In this document: in pieces, positions 45,705 through 59,894 of the stretch
Layout: every line of letters begins with the position of its first letter
Position numbering within the stretch: the stretch's first letter is position 1
NCBI GenBank assembly: GCA_900491605.1
Contig: UESW01000083.1
Span: forward strand, 1-64,000
DNA length: 64,000 nucleotides
Direction of reading: 5' to 3'
Origin: Calamus simplicifolius
Taxonomy: Eukaryota; Streptophyta; Magnoliopsida; Arecales; Arecaceae
Position numbers and translations under genes: made by a program
Notes under the pieces: generated by a model
Database searches by the model: none
Seen by the model: only the letters and a program-made list of their open reading frames with translations
Told to the model about the DNA's origin: nothing

Positions 45705-47946
45705 AATATAAATAATTTCAAATCTAAATTGAATTGATCCGTTCATATCTTGAATTGATCTACTAACTATAAATTGTGGCTCAATTATTAAATAGATTTA
45801 TCTAAGTTAATTTTATCTTTAATTTCTGACTATTATGATTATTATTTTATCATTATTATTTTATTTGTTGCTTTAGTTATGATCATAAATGTATAATTAT
45901 TTTATGATTGAATTAGTATTAGATATGTCATACAGGTTAATGGATAAAATTTGATAGTTACACAGGTTGAAAAAGGTTATACGTTTATATGCACCCAAAT
46001 ACAACCTGATTATTATATGGGTTCCAAGAGCGGTTGCGGAACCGTAAAACACAAGCCGGGTTCAGATTTATATTTTTAGTACAATTAAAAAATAAATTGA
46101 GTTTGGATTGATTAATTTACTGTTATAATGTTAACTTGATACAGCTCATTTATGACTCGTATACACAATTTGTCATTTCTATTCTTAGCGTCACCCTTGT
46201 CTTTCAGCTCCTCGTCTTTCTGGATGAAGCTTGGTACAAGCTGGGTGCTGCTGCATCCCAATGATATTACTATAATTGCTCGGTTAAAAAAGAGAAGAGA
46301 AGAATGATGTACACAGAGGTGCAGGAAACACCAGTTCTTCTGCAGCCCTAACTAGATTTTACTCTGATAATATTTTCAAAACTCTGCAAACTCTCACTTT
46401 CTTTTGATAAATAATAACAGAATACAAAATCATAGATGTATTTAATTTAGTAACAAGCTTAATGCCATAAAAAAATAATCAGTAAATGGCAACTTAAGGA
46501 AATTATTTAATCTAAGTAATGGATCCATAATTTTCTAAATCAAGAATTCTCTTTTCGTATCCTCTTTAGAGGAAGAAACCCATTAATTAGTACAGTAAAT
46601 ACATAAGTAGAGAACTTTACTCCTATTTATTTCACAGAATAATTTGACCTAAATTTTATTAGATTATTATAACCCTATATGTATGTAGGCATGGAGGCAC
46701 GTACACAATGATAGTGGATGCGCATGCATACTTGAAAAAATTTTATAAACAATCATGCGGGACTTTTTGCTAGGAAGAAGTTCAAATTTGAATGAGGAGG
46801 CAAGGCAATCTTATGGGCCGCGAGGGAGTGGTCGGCGCGTCCTGTTGCTCATCTTTCCATCAAAAACCACAGCAACCTCCCTGAGTTGCTCTCTGCAATA
46901 AGTGTCATCGCTCTCTCTGGTGATGAGGGACGCTTGGTGGTGAATGCCACAGCAAAGAAAGAAGCGTTCGGGATGCTTCATCTCCGCAGTAGCTGCTGGA
47001 TTTAATTTAATGTTTTGATCGATGTGAAGGTGGCATGGCATACAGAGGAGCGTCCATTTATTATCGAGAAGAAGAAGAAGGAGCTGTCCCCTTCTTCCTG
47101 ATCATGACCTAGGCGTCTTAGGAAAGAAATGGTTATCCGTCCACTCACCCACCAAGTCCCGATGCATCTAGAAAGGACTTAGGATGGAGAACCACGGCTT
47201 GCATAAATTTCAAAGGGCACATTTGTTATATAAGTACATTGGATTAGGAGAGTAGGATTTTTTTAACCTATTTTTAAGTTTATAAGATTTTACCTCATAA
47301 AATTATTAATCCTATGGAGGGATAATTTGCTCTATCAAAATATCATTTTTTTTTTATCCTTATTCATCTATTGTTTTATTTTCTCTTTAATCTCTTATCC
47401 TTAACTTTAGGACCACATGATATCAAACTACTAATTTATTATAAGAATATAATGTCAAACTAGAATAATATAACTATACTATCTAATCCTACCTAACATC
47501 AAACATAGGATAGGATAATTTTAGTTCAACCTGATCTGTTATGCTGTCATACACCAAATATAAGATAGTACCACCACTTTTATCCTTTCCTATCCTATCT
47601 TATCTCCTTGTCCTCCCTTTTATCTTAGCTGATCTGAATACTAAACATAACCAAAGAGACACCATGTGGTAATCCAGTAGTGTTAGCTTACAAAATTAAA
47701 TAAAAACATAATTTGAAACTCTTAACAACACAGAGTCTTAGTTTACTTACATACGTATACAAATTTCATGGCTAAAAGAGTGATCCTCACAACATAATAA
47801 ATATGTACAATTTTCCAATAATTAGCACTAGAAGGAAGAAGGCCCATGTGGATGAAATAACAAAGAAATAAAAAAATAAATTTAATTCTTCTTTATTTTC
47901 TACATAAAAATGCCTATTTATTTATATCCACTCATCCTTCTTCAGG
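45705..47946. other. Intergenic region between hAT element and LIN-type gene
   Basis: AT-rich, with no supported gene. A 76-codon minus-strand frame at 46811-47041 is more GC-rich than its surroundings but is not recognised. About 47215-47655 contains repeated TAATCCTA/TATCCTATC motifs and a terminus ACTAAACATAACC, so it may be an old MITE; the matching left end is unclear. The strip just before 47947 is probably the LIN 3' UTR. Confidence 0.4.
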
Positions 47947-50900
47947 TTAATCCCCAGGCCTGCAAAAAAAAAAAAAACTCATCCTCATGATAAAGAAGGA
48001 AAAACCAACTTGAATAGTGTGACAACAATAACATAAATACCAGATACCATGCATATACATCAATAAGGGAATCACATGCTAAAAATTTAGGCCTAAAAAA
48101 TATTAAAAAACCAATAGATTCTTGAGTCATTGCTGCAAAACTGAAATTCCATGTTTATCATGGTATATGCACAGAACATTCAATTTAAAAGAACTAAGGT
48201 TGCAGATATTAGTAATTGGCTCATTTAATTTACAGACCACTTTGAAGAGGGCCCAAGTAGCTAGATAATTATTAAGATCACACAAAGAGACAGTGTTGAG
48301 AGGGCAGGGGATTGAGCATATTTTAGGAGGTCTAGAGTTTACATCAACTGATGAAGTTGTATAAAACTGATCAACAAGTGTTATGAAGACCCGAGAACGG
48401 AAAACTAAGATTACTTGGACAGAAATTGAGACTTTGGAAATCTGACACGAGGTAGCTCCTATAGGGAAGATTGGTGATGAAAAATTCATAAATTCAACTG
48501 TAAATAGTTGAGGCAAGTTTGTCGTCAAAAATAAGATTACAAATTGCATTAGTTGTTTCTAAAAGTGCTCGATCTACTACCTGAATCTTCCATCAGAGGT
48601 TCCCACTATCAAAAGTTCTGCATCAGCATCAACAGCCATGCATTGGATCCTACAATTGGTGCCTGTCTGAAGAGTTCCTACCCTGGTAAGCTTGTCCTTG
48701 GACCAAATCTCGACAACTCCAGTTTTAGAACCCAAATATATTAACTCTGTGCTGATAGCCATTGACCGCACTTCAAGGGTTGATGGTATAGATCCAACAA
48801 GGCTGTAATTTGAAGCACTCCATATCTGCAACATAACCCGAGTCATAAAAACCAGTTGCCAACAACTAAAAAATTTGAAGTTCCAGGTAGTGCAACAAAT
48901 ACCACAAATTTAGAGGAAAAAAAAATTAGTATAGGAGTTTTAAGTAGTTCCGACGACCAGCATTATCTCAGCTGGTTGGCACCCATTTGTCCTTGTGAGA
49001 TCTCTAGGGTTCAAATCCTAGAGGTGGCATCCCAAACATATTTCTTCAAAAGAAAAGAAAAAAGGTTTTTATGCTGTTCTAGAATATGCACATGAAGGAA
49101 TCAGAAGAAGCACTGCAAAAGTAAGGCAAACATAGTGAACAAGTTGAAAGTTTATGACCAAGAAAATAGCTATAGTAGATTCTGATAAGATTGTGACTGA
49201 ACAACAGGGTTCATACTGAAATATACCAACTTTCAGGAAAATCATAGTTTAAATAAACTTTGTTGGTCTCTTTTCTCTAAATCTAATCTCATAAATCATC
49301 CAGTGTATCACAGAAGAGTAAGATATCAGATAACCAACAAAGGTATTCAGATTAGGGGTTCTTCAAGATTCACTTAAGAAAAGAAAACAGATGAAAAACA
49401 TATTGAATCCACCAGCTCTTAATGATTTTGCTTGAAAGAAATCACCTTAACTGCTGCTCCATCTAAAGGGGTGCTGGCTGCATAGAGCAATCCATCATGA
49501 ACTTGCACCACATAGATTGGATTTGCTTTTCCCAGCAACTTTCTGTTGCCTGATTGAATTGTACCCAATGTTCCAGTGGCCAAATCAATTTCCTGAAAAT
49601 TTAAAGTTTGGTTAATAAATGAAACATATGGCACCTCTGAAAAATGAGAATCTAGTTGACAATAGGACCATTAAAATTTTGCCAAGATATCTTGTTTATG
49701 TGAAAACTAATGGGAAATATGGAAATAAGAAAAATGAAAAATAGAACAATTCTTTAAATTCCAAAGAATGAAAAAACTTGGTTATTAAAATTAATGGTAC
49801 ATGAAAAGGGGAGAAAAGGTTGCAACCTTTTCTTTATTCAGGTATGTATTTTCGTTGTTATTAATAAATAAATACTTTCAGAGTGAACTGTATTCAAAGT
49901 AGAGTTTTTCATGCCTTATCTCCTTTACATTGATGTATATCCAGGCTGATTCACATGCATATCTATGTCCATGCAAGTCAATTTATGTGATATGTATACT
50001 AACAAACTGTGCTAACAAAGCTGGAAAGCTGAGGTCCTACATGACTGTACACATCCTAGCAATATTAGCCAACAATATCATTCAGATAAAGGATCAGTTA
50101 GTTTGGATAGACCTGGATACTATTATCACGACATCCACAGTAAAGCTTCCCTTGTACAAGAGCCAGACACCTCACATATTTGTTTGGATTTAGAAGTTTC
50201 GAGCCTCCATTCCAAGATAGTACCTAATCAAAGAAAAAAATCACTTATCAGTAATGGAGATTTCATTTGAATATCGGAAAGCTAAAAATGAATTGCTTTT
50301 TCTCAGAATGATCAAAAGGCTTGGACAAAACTTAAACTTGTTAAATGACTTAAAAAACATGGGCATAACTAGCCTTCATTGAGCACCCAAATTCCAATAA
50401 ATTTTGATCTTGAACAGGAACTCAAAGTTTTATTTTTGTTACGATTGACCAAAGAAGCATGAAAAGCTTTTTCAAATGTTTGTTAGAGTGCTTATAGTTG
50501 ATCCTTTACAGCATGTGATTATGTCAGCAAGTCATTATAAACCCCTAATGAGAATCCCAACAATATTGGTTAGGAGATCACCCACAGAAGAATGCATTTC
50601 ACAATACCTTGACACCAGCTCCATGTGGAATAAAACAAGCAATGGTGTTTGCAATGGTGAGATTATGAACTGGATCTTTCATGTCATGAATTTCTACACA
50701 ACGGATCAGCCCATCTCGAACAGACCAAACCTATCATAAAAATCATGGTTTTAGGTCTTTATTTAAATATAGCTCTGTATAAAAATTATAATTACATACT
50801 CTCACAGTCTTGTCAAGTGAACCACTGTATAATTTCTCCCTAGTATTTGATATTGCCAAGCTGGTGACTGCCTTTGAATGCTCATGTGCTTCATGGACAG

Positions 50901-53900
50901 GATGAAGAAGGTTCGCATTTCCTTCCCAGATCTGTACTGCTACAGATTAGCAACACATACTAGGCCCACAGAAATAGGCATGATTAAAGCTGATAACTTC
51001 TCAGAAAAGAAATTTAAAATCTCAAATAAGGATGAATGCATCATATACTTTTGTGTATCGTTCCGATGTAGATTGGTTTAAAATACAGGCCCTTGGTGTG
51101 CATGAGTTAGCAAGTGGGGCATTTAGGAGGGCATTAAACCAGAGTTTGATAAATAAAGGCTTGATGACAAGAGGGATTTTCACTTGCTGCAGCTCCAGTG
51201 CATGGTCATAACAGAAGTGACCTGGTATCAGGGATACAAATTTTTCCATGATCAAGTGCTGCAATAGATGCTATGTGATGTCAATTCAAGTTCTAGTACA
51301 TATTTCTGGATTTGTTAAGAAGATAAAGAAGGTATATCATTTAATGGTTCATTTCCTCGAGTTTTTATCTGATTTTGACCTTCAAGTTAAATAATAATTT
51401 TATTAAGAGATTGCTTATTTTCTTGGTTAAACCTATCTACGTGTCAGTTCCCGACCTCACCATAAGAGCATGTACAGAAAAGAATTCAAATCAAATAATC
51501 ATTTTTATTAAGAGATTGTTTATTTTTCTAGGTTAAACCTATCTATGTGGCTTCTATTCCTCACCCCACCATTAGAGCATGGACAGAGAAGGCATTATCT
51601 TTTTTCCTAATTTTTTTGAAGAATGTCTGTAACATGATGAAGGGCTACAATTGGTTTCAGAGTAAATTGATCTTTGAACACTCTACAGTTGGTTTGAGAG
51701 TAAATTGGTCTTTGAACACTAAGCATAAAAGTCAAGTCGAAGACAGTATTCCTTAATTAATCTCTGCAGATCCATCATCCTTACAAATGATTTTACATGA
51801 TACCCATTTTCCCGCTTTCTGGGTTTGATGAAAATATTTTATAGAAAGAATGGGATTCTGTTTATCCTCACACATTCTTCACCTCTGCTGGTTAATATTA
51901 GAATGGCAGCAATACTATGCTTATACAGACAATGGCAGGATTAAATTGAAGAAACAATATAAGAAAGATAATTCTTCAAGCTTGTTGATGCATTAAAAGT
52001 GTAAAGTCATGGAATTTGGACAAATCCACAAGACGCAATACCTAAAGGCATTTTGAAAAGTTATCATACTAACCTATTTTAGTGCATTTATGTGTGTTTA
52101 TAGCAGAAAATCTATGATTAGTCTGTTGTATATGCTTCTAATCAATGCATATAAATGTATATGGACTCCACATATAGCTTCTATACATGCAGATTTGCTG
52201 TTATATCAGGTACAAAGGATGTAATTCATGCAGAGATGCTGTTCAAGTGCCTTAATAAGTACACAATATTTTAAGTGTTTCTTGTTATCTTGTTATAGTA
52301 AGTCCACAATATTTTAAGGGTTCTATATCTGTCATATTGGGCTATGTGTTTTTTTTAAAAAAAAAAATTGCAACAGTTTCATTAGAGATGGCAGCAGCAG
52401 CAGCAGCATCATCAATAACAACAAAGCCTCAATCCCAACCTAGTTGGGGATGAAATTAAATTAGAGACATCAACCACACAAAAATTAATTTGATGAAAGC
52501 AACCAGCACATATCAGAACACCTAGCAGTTGCAGCAACAAATAACTGAGCTTGTCTGGTTATCTGCCACATGGTCTTTAGGGCCTGGAATGGAGAATGGC
52601 CATGCCTTATGAGAGATTCAAAATGTTAGGAGAAAAGAGAGGCATTTGAGAAAATTGGAATCAGAGATATGTAAAACAATTTGAAGAAGTTCATGTTACC
52701 CCTTTACAGGAATATGAAAAACTAAAACTCAAAAATCTGTCTCAACTCAAATATATTATACAAGGCCAATTGGTTATAATCATGATACTACAAGCTAGAT
52801 GAAGCAATTTTTTCAATTAATTACATGGACAATGAGATGAGATGTCAGCAAAGACAAACAATCACCTTTATCATTCCATCTGAGTGTCCAGAGAATATCC
52901 TGTTCTTGAAGCAAATTATTGACAACACTTCTCCATGTGTGCTGCAATCAACTTGAACCAACTCCTTATGATTCCAGATATCCTGCTATAATGAAAATTT
53001 AATGTGTTAGCGCTTCATAAGACATCCTGAAAGGCTTCTTAAACAATGATTAATAGAAGGGGCCAAACTCACAATGCTGGATTCTTGTCCATCTGAAAGA
53101 AGTTTTAGCATTTCATAAGCTAAAACAGTAGACTTCTTAAGCTCCCTTAATGCTTTCAATATGTCCTTAATGTGGTGATTGAGATCATGCAATCCCTCTG
53201 AAAATTCAGAACAACATGATATGCAACCTTAGAGGACAACTTTCTGGCCCTTGCTCAAAGACAGCACTAATCTCTACATTTTTGTATAATCTTTATTCAT
53301 ACAGAAATATTTTTTTTTAAAGAATCATAAATAAAAACTAAGAAATATGATTTCATTGCATTAAAAATACATAAATATTGAAAACAGTAAATTATATGAC
53401 AGGTCCTTCACATCATTCTGAAGCATATGTTCATGGATGAATATCATTCATCCTATGAACACTTTGTTTCTTCACACTTAGATAATGTCTGTAACCGTGT
53501 GGTCTAAAGAACAATCCATGTATTGACAATAACCTACCAGGGTCATGCATAAAGCTTCTCAGAGCAAGCATGGCAAGTGCTTTGTCATCAGCATGCCTCA
53601 CAGACTTGAGAATTGAAACAAACTGTTTCAGGAGGCAAACCCTTGCAGCTCCTCGTATCCCAGTATCCGGAAGAAGAGAAAGCATGTGAGTGAGCCAAGT
53701 TGCAGATGCAAGGCATGCAGAGAATATCTCTACATTTCTATTCTTCAGACCATCAGCTAAAGCTTCAAACAGTAACCCAAATTCATGGCTGGCTAAAGCA
53801 TATGCCATTTTTCTCTCCCAGTCATTGGCAGCCTTCTCTTCTTCCTATACAACAGAAAAAGGGCAATGGAAACAAAAAAGGAAAAAAGAAATGTCAGAAA

Positions 53901-56900
53901 TGAAATTGATAAATTGGCATAAGAAACTGATCAAATTTAGGCAGCATATAAACTGGTATAAGCAGCAACCTATGAACAAAAAAAGTAAGTTTGAGAACCT
54001 AATAAGATATTTCTAATCATGGGCATTTAGGCAACCTTGTGTGTGTGTGTGTGTGTGTGTGCAAAGAGCTTGACTTGGTCACACATCGATGATCCAAGCC
54101 ATTCAATATCATCTATTACTTATAAAATACTTACACATTAAAAATCATGTAATTTGAAAATCATATGCCCATGTATCAAATAGTCAAAAAAATTCAAAAA
54201 TCTAAATAATACTAAACAATACCCTCCTTTCGATTTTTTAATATATGAGCTAGAAGTCTCAAAATCACATAATTTTTTATATGTAAGCATTTTAGAGGTA
54301 ACAAATCACATCCAATACTTCGAATCATTGATGTGGAATCATCTAATTCTAGACTGCACCGACTCACCAAATTTAAGTGGAGACCCTCTCGAGTATAGCT
54401 AGATCAAACTCTCTCTCTCTCTCTCTACATCGTACATACATACATACATATGTACGTACGTATGTATGTATGCATGCATGCATGCGCACATGTGTACATA
54501 CTCATACACACACACACACATTGGAGATGCAGTTTGACAATCACAAATTTAATCCCAACCAACCGAAGATCTAATAATAGTTGTTGGGATAGTTACCGGC
54601 ATACAGGCATCATGATTTTCTTTTTTGAGAGAAAATGGTATAATGATTTTCAGTTCTATGGGGTGATAAGATGCATGGTCCAAATTGATGTGGATTATGT
54701 TGTTGAGGTTGGTGATCAAATACTGCACTGGGTTTCCATAAGTGGATAATCAACCAAGTCTTTCTCCTCTCTCCCAAAGTTTTTTTCTTTTTTGACCCAT
54801 CGGTGCTCAGAGCAAGGGAATAAAGGGCACTGGGAATGTGCTCCTCGTTTCATATTTGGTGTTTGTTTATCATAGTTCAGAACAGAAAAATAATAGTTAT
54901 TGCTTACCAAATTATTTTCAGAATCCTCTGGAACAAAGGCTGTCTGTTCTGCTCGCATTAATGCTCTATAACTTTTTTTCATTCCTGCATGCTTTAAAAC
55001 AATAGCTCGAGCGAGTGGCCTCCCAGAGGACGAAAAACGGCCTTGGAGAGACAAGATCATTTCAGCAGCCAACAGCTGAGCACTTGGGAAGGCTGGATTT
55101 CTCAGGCATGAAATAAGAGCATCTATGGCTTCTTCACGATACACACTAATCTTTCGTGGTTCCACCTGATGAACCACATAAGTTCACACAAATAAGCATT
55201 TCTAAAATTTTCACAGTATGAACTTACGATCTATTCATTACCTAGGATACTACAAAATGCATGCTGTGTCCATATCCAATACATATTTAATACCACTGCT
55301 TGTCAGGTATGGTCAGGATATATGATTTAAGTATCCTATTTTTAAATATTCTGGGGAAGAGATGGAGGGATTTTTCTTTCTTTCTTCCTTTTTTTTCTCT
55401 TCTTTCCCTCTTTTGATTATTGCTGACCTTTTAGCGGGCATATCAATTTATTGTTGTAACCTAGTCATACTGTATCCTATTCATCAAGATATGTGATATC
55501 AATTCGTATGTATTGTGCAGTATCTGAATGCTGCATCCATGTCGATGCTTCATAGTTTATTATCTATGTAAATTTAAATTATCAATCTACGATAATTTTA
55601 TTATAAATAATTATTAAACTGATACAGCTGGGTTTGATCCATAATTGGTTAACAATTGCTTGCCCATGGAATTCAAATCAACTTGTCATATATGTTGGAA
55701 CATGCTGGAATATCCTTGTCTAGTACAAGACTCCTGCTCATGTTCAATTCATATCCATCACAAGAAAAAGAAACAGTAGGAAGAAGGCATATAAAAGTCG
55801 AACCAAGAGATCAAGCTGGAGAAGAAGACCAGCAATAACAGGGGACTGGTCCTGAAGAGCTGACTGTAGATAGACAAGTAGCATATGCATTGTACTGAAA
55901 GCACCTTCATCCTTTATGATATGAAGAAGCCGCTCATTGAGTGTCCTCCTGGAGCAGAACAGTTCATTTAAGCAATTAGATTATTAACATTTACAAAAAT
56001 AAAGGAATTTAATAGTATGTGGCCAAGTCTGATTGAACATCATATCTAGCTAATTAACCCACAGACATTACAAGCACACAGAAGGTGATAACACCATAAA
56101 GGTTTATAGACTGTTTCACAATGTAGCTTGGTCCATGGAAAAATAAATGTAGAATTTCTCATACAAAGATACCGTATCCAGCTCTAACCAACACCAAAAA
56201 AAGAAATCAATTCAGAAAAGAATATTCACAACTTACCTGTTTAGCTTGACTAGCTCAGAAAGGAAGTGAATAATCTTGAACCGGTCCGCATCACCCACCA
56301 GAGTAAAGCTTTCTAACACAGGTGCTAACTCAGCTTTATCAGCAACAATGCTCCTGCAATACCCATCCTCTCCTATGCATCTCAGCAAGATCCCAACTGC
56401 AGCAATCCGCTCCTCCACCAAGTCTGATTTCAAGCTTAGAATCACACTCTCAACTACTCTTTCAGAAATTAGCATGCCAACAATAGTGGATGCATTTTTA
56501 TGATCTTCTAGTCTCAGAATCTTTCCCAAAATAAAAATAGAAGCGGTCTTGGGCTTAACACACATTCCCAACAAATCTTCTTCTTCTCTTTTAATAGTCA
56601 TCATGAGGGCCTCAAGCATATCCGTTTCAATGAGACTCTCCCATGAAGGACTTAATAGATAAATCAACACCACAGCCTCAACCAATCCCTTCTTGAAGAG
56701 AGCAACCATGCACTCCACATCTGAGTCAACCCTGGTGAGTGTCTGAACAACAAATTTGTCCTTGGATGCCAGCTCAGAAAGCAGGAATACTGTCACTCTC
56801 AGAACTTGAGGGTCAACAGAGTTGAACAAAATTTCTACAAAACCATTGACAACTGCAGGTTTTGAAAGTGCTGCTAGGATCTCAGGTTCCATGCTTCCCT

Positions 56901-59894
56901 CCCTCCAGAACCGTTCAATCTGGAGGACAGCCATCTCAGACTCCCCCAGAATCTCAGATGTACATAGGTGTGATATTGCAATACGTAGATCACCAGTCAT
57001 ACCATCAGTGGAAGCTCGAGTTATGACACTGGTTGGAGAAGGTGAACGCCTCAGTGTATTTGGATCCTGGACATTCTTTGAAGGAGGATTTTCCATTCTG
57101 ATTGGAGTTGAACAAGGGTTCTGTTCCTGCCAGCTGGCTATGAGCCGTTTGAGCACATAGTTAGTTTTGGGCAACTGGGTGCTATGAAGCTTTTGGCGAG
57201 TGATTGGGCATGTTGAATTCCCCCGGTCCAGCCATTCTTGGATAGCTCTACGTTCATAGGTCTGGCCAGTCTCAAGTGTCACAGGGTCATCAAATATGTG
57301 ACTTGTTATGGGGCAGACAAAATCCTTTGGAGGAGTTTGTTTACCAGAGGCAATGATACCATCAGAATCATCCATTGGAGGACTTGGAGAACTGATAAGA
57401 AAACGTAAAAAATAAAAAAAAAGGAAGAAGAAGAAGAAGATGAAAACTTAAGCTTTTTAGCTTTGTTGTTCTATTGATCACTAACTGAAGGAGGAGGATT
57501 AGAAAAGGATTTCAATATAAATAGGGGTGTTCATTTCTATATTGGGAAAACTCACAAATATCAATTTATATTCTCTAAAAAGGAGCCAGAAAGGGGATGA
57601 TAGCATAGGAGGTGACGGGTATTCTTAGTAAAGGTGATCACAATATACCATGTGTATTTGGCAGATGCTTCCTCGTGCCTCTGCTGTTGGATTTGGCTAG
57701 GATGCAACAATGCCTGATCTATGTTCTTTTCCTACAGGACAAACAACATAAGATATATGAAAATTCCAAAATTATAAAATAAGATACATAGATATATGAG
57801 ACAAGTAGACACCAAAGAAATTGCTCTTGTTAGCATCAAAAGTTTTTAACCTCTAGATCAGGGTCAATTTCAGAAAAAGAATCCTCTGAGTTGTCAATAC
57901 AAGAGAAGGCTTGGCCACTATCAGAAATCAGTTTTGCTGCATCATCTCTGCCGTCACTAGAAGGTTGCCTGATGAGCAGGTTTATAGGGACTCTTTGAGG
58001 ATATAAAGATGGAAGTTTTGCAAATTTGCCTTGATCTTTGCTACCGTGCCTGCTACAAAAATCGATAGACTGATCTGCATCAGCCCATATTGGCTGCCAA
58101 GGTTCAAATAACAAAGTTATAAATTGAAAAACAATGAGGAAAAGAAAGAAGCAGAAAAATATGGTAGAAGTTTCTAGTGAAGAAAATAAGAAAAAAAATA
58201 AACATAATGATCGAAGGATGCTGCTAAAACATTAACATAAGAAAACATAGATACAAGAATTCTTTTAAAAAAGAATGCTTAAATATTTCAAATCATCAAG
58301 CCTAGAAAACTTAACGAACATGAGAAAATTCCATTAGTGGGTCTTTTACAAATCAAATATATGGTATCGACTGACAGAACATTAGTTTGATGCAGTGTCT
58401 AAAGATGGAGCAGTGTTTATACCATCCAATGGCTTTGCTTGCACAACAATAGTAGTTTTCAGAATCACTTGGAATTCTTCAATAATTCTTTGTACTATGC
58501 ACGGAATGTTATATTCTAGCTAGTGGTTGTGTCCCTCTTCCATTGGGAGGAGGTTCTGTGTTCAGAGTCTGAAATATTTTCCAAAAGCATGTGACACGAT
58601 TGTTGAAAGATTGTCAAAAACAAAAGGATGAAGAACACATCTGATTAAAAACAATTAACTTGCATAGTGCAAAATAAAATCATAAGGATTTCCGGTGTTA
58701 AATGATTCAGCAAGTGCATAGATATAAGTGGGGGAAAAAAGAAGTCATAGTTAACACTAAAAAAATGGAGATCAATAGAATAATGGGCAAAACAGTTGTC
58801 AACTCACTATAAAAGGGAGATCGCCGGTAAAGTTTGAAATCAATCAGAACATATAAAATAAAATTCAACAAATCAAACAAAATTGCTTGATTAGAAGCTA
58901 AATTTGAATGAAGAGTGCCAAGATGAAAGCTTCAATCAGAAGTTGAATCCAAAAGCAAATCCATGACACTAAGTCATGGTATCACAATCAAGTCAAGCAT
59001 CAATAACCACCAGAAAAACAAACTAAAATTTTTCTTAGGGAAAAGAAAAAAAGAAACGAGGAAAAATAAAGATTGCATTACATTATACCGTCCGTGTCCA
59101 TTTCTTAATCCAGTTGCCTCCTGACTCTCCTCCTCCTCCTCCTCCACTCTCTCCTCAATTTCCCTTCGCTCACCATCGAACCTCCTAAGAATTAGCTGCG
59201 GCGGGCGCCGAGGTTGCCTGCCCCCATCGGCCGATTCCAAAACCTCCTTAAGATACTCCGCATAAGCCCTAGAGTTGGCATCAAGAACGTCCTCGTATCC
59301 TCTCTCCAACTCCTTCAGCTCCGCCGCCTGCCCCCCGCTCATCCTCGACAGAATGCTCACGGCGGCCGCCCCCTCCACCGACCACTCATCGTCCTCCACC
59401 ACCGCCGCCGGATCCCGTGAGGGCGAGTCAGAGGAAAGGATCCGGGCACGCTGATCGGCGAACCAGTGGAGGACGGGGAGGAGGTGGGGGAAGAAGAGGT
59501 CCTCGAAGACGGCGGGCGCGACATCGTCACGGGCGAGGGCAGGGTCGAGTGAGAAGAGGTCGAGGAGGGCGGAAGCGGCCGCAGCGGGGCGGCGGCGAAG
59601 GGCGTGAAGGAGGGAGAGGAGGAGAACCGAAAGGGGAGACGAGCTGGGGAGGGAGATGAGGAGTTTCTCAACAGTGCGGAGGGCGGAGGGGGAGGGCCGG
59701 GCCGAAGAGGCGGCGGCAGAGGAGTCGAGGGTTTGGGTGAGGAGGGAGAGGGCTTGGAGGACCGTGGGGTCGGGGGAGGGCGGCCGCCGGCGGGCGGCCG
59801 AAAGGATGCGGTGGCGGAGGTCGGGCTGGGAGAGGGCTTCGTCGAGGAAGGCGGTGATGGAGCTGAGGACGGCGCCCGGGGCGACGCCGGCCAT
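47947..59894 (-). CDS. LIN: LIN/CERBERUS-type E3 ubiquitin ligase: U-box, armadillo-like helices, WD40 repeats
   Basis: Deduced exons (minus): 59082-59894, 57851-58093, 57649-57731, 56237-57391, 55804-55948, 54908-55165, 53538-53844, 53073-53197, 52866-52982, 50800-50931, 50608-50730, 50113-50223, 49446-49592, 48581-48825 and 47947-47959. Phases agree throughout and give about 1338 residues; legume LIN/CERBERUS is about 1480. Exon 1 is GC-rich, Ala/Leu-rich and helical. The U-box (about 402-472) shows PKDFVCPITSHIFDDPVT, GQTYERRAIQEWL and CPITRQKL. A long helical armadillo-like region follows (LLLQLDLLVEPRKISVYREE). Exons 9 to 14 form WD40 blades (IFSGHSDGMIK, LYSGSLDKTV, LDGAAVK, LIVGTSDG). 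Family knowledge: LIN acts in infection-thread growth in legumes and influences arbuscular mycorrhiza; U-box proteins recruit E2 enzymes. Exon 1 donor (AAT|GTAATG) was chosen to keep phase. The last exon is uncertain (see findings). Confidence 0.92.
48945..49065 (+). mobile_element. tRNA-derived SINE in a LIN intron
   Basis: TATCTCAGCTGGTTGGC (about 48964) resembles a Pol III A box, and GGTTCAAATCC (49008-49018) is a near-perfect B box, 40 bp apart as in tRNA genes. An A-rich tail (AAAAGAAAAGAAAAAAGG) follows. The tRNA-like part cannot fold into a full cloverleaf as written. It lies antisense to LIN, in the intron between the exons at 49446-49592 and 48581-48825. Confidence 0.7.
54038..54061 (+). 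repeat. (GT)n microsatellite in a LIN intron
   Basis: Twelve GT units lie in the intron between exons 7 and 6. Confidence 0.95.
54408..54522 (+). repeat. Compound simple repeat: (CT)n, (CATA)n, (GTAC/GTAT)n, (GCAT)n, (CA)n
   Basis: At least five different short repeats adjoin over about 115 bp in the same LIN intron. The tetranucleotide part is self-complementary (CATACATA..TATGTATG, TGCATGCATGCA) and can fold back. Confidence 0.92.

Noticed and set aside
46811..47041. 76-codon minus-strand frame
   Set aside because: Unrecognised and unsupported by context, despite somewhat higher GC content.
48964..49030. A functional tRNA gene
   Set aside because: Although boxes A and B are present, anticodon and acceptor stems do not pair; called a SINE instead.
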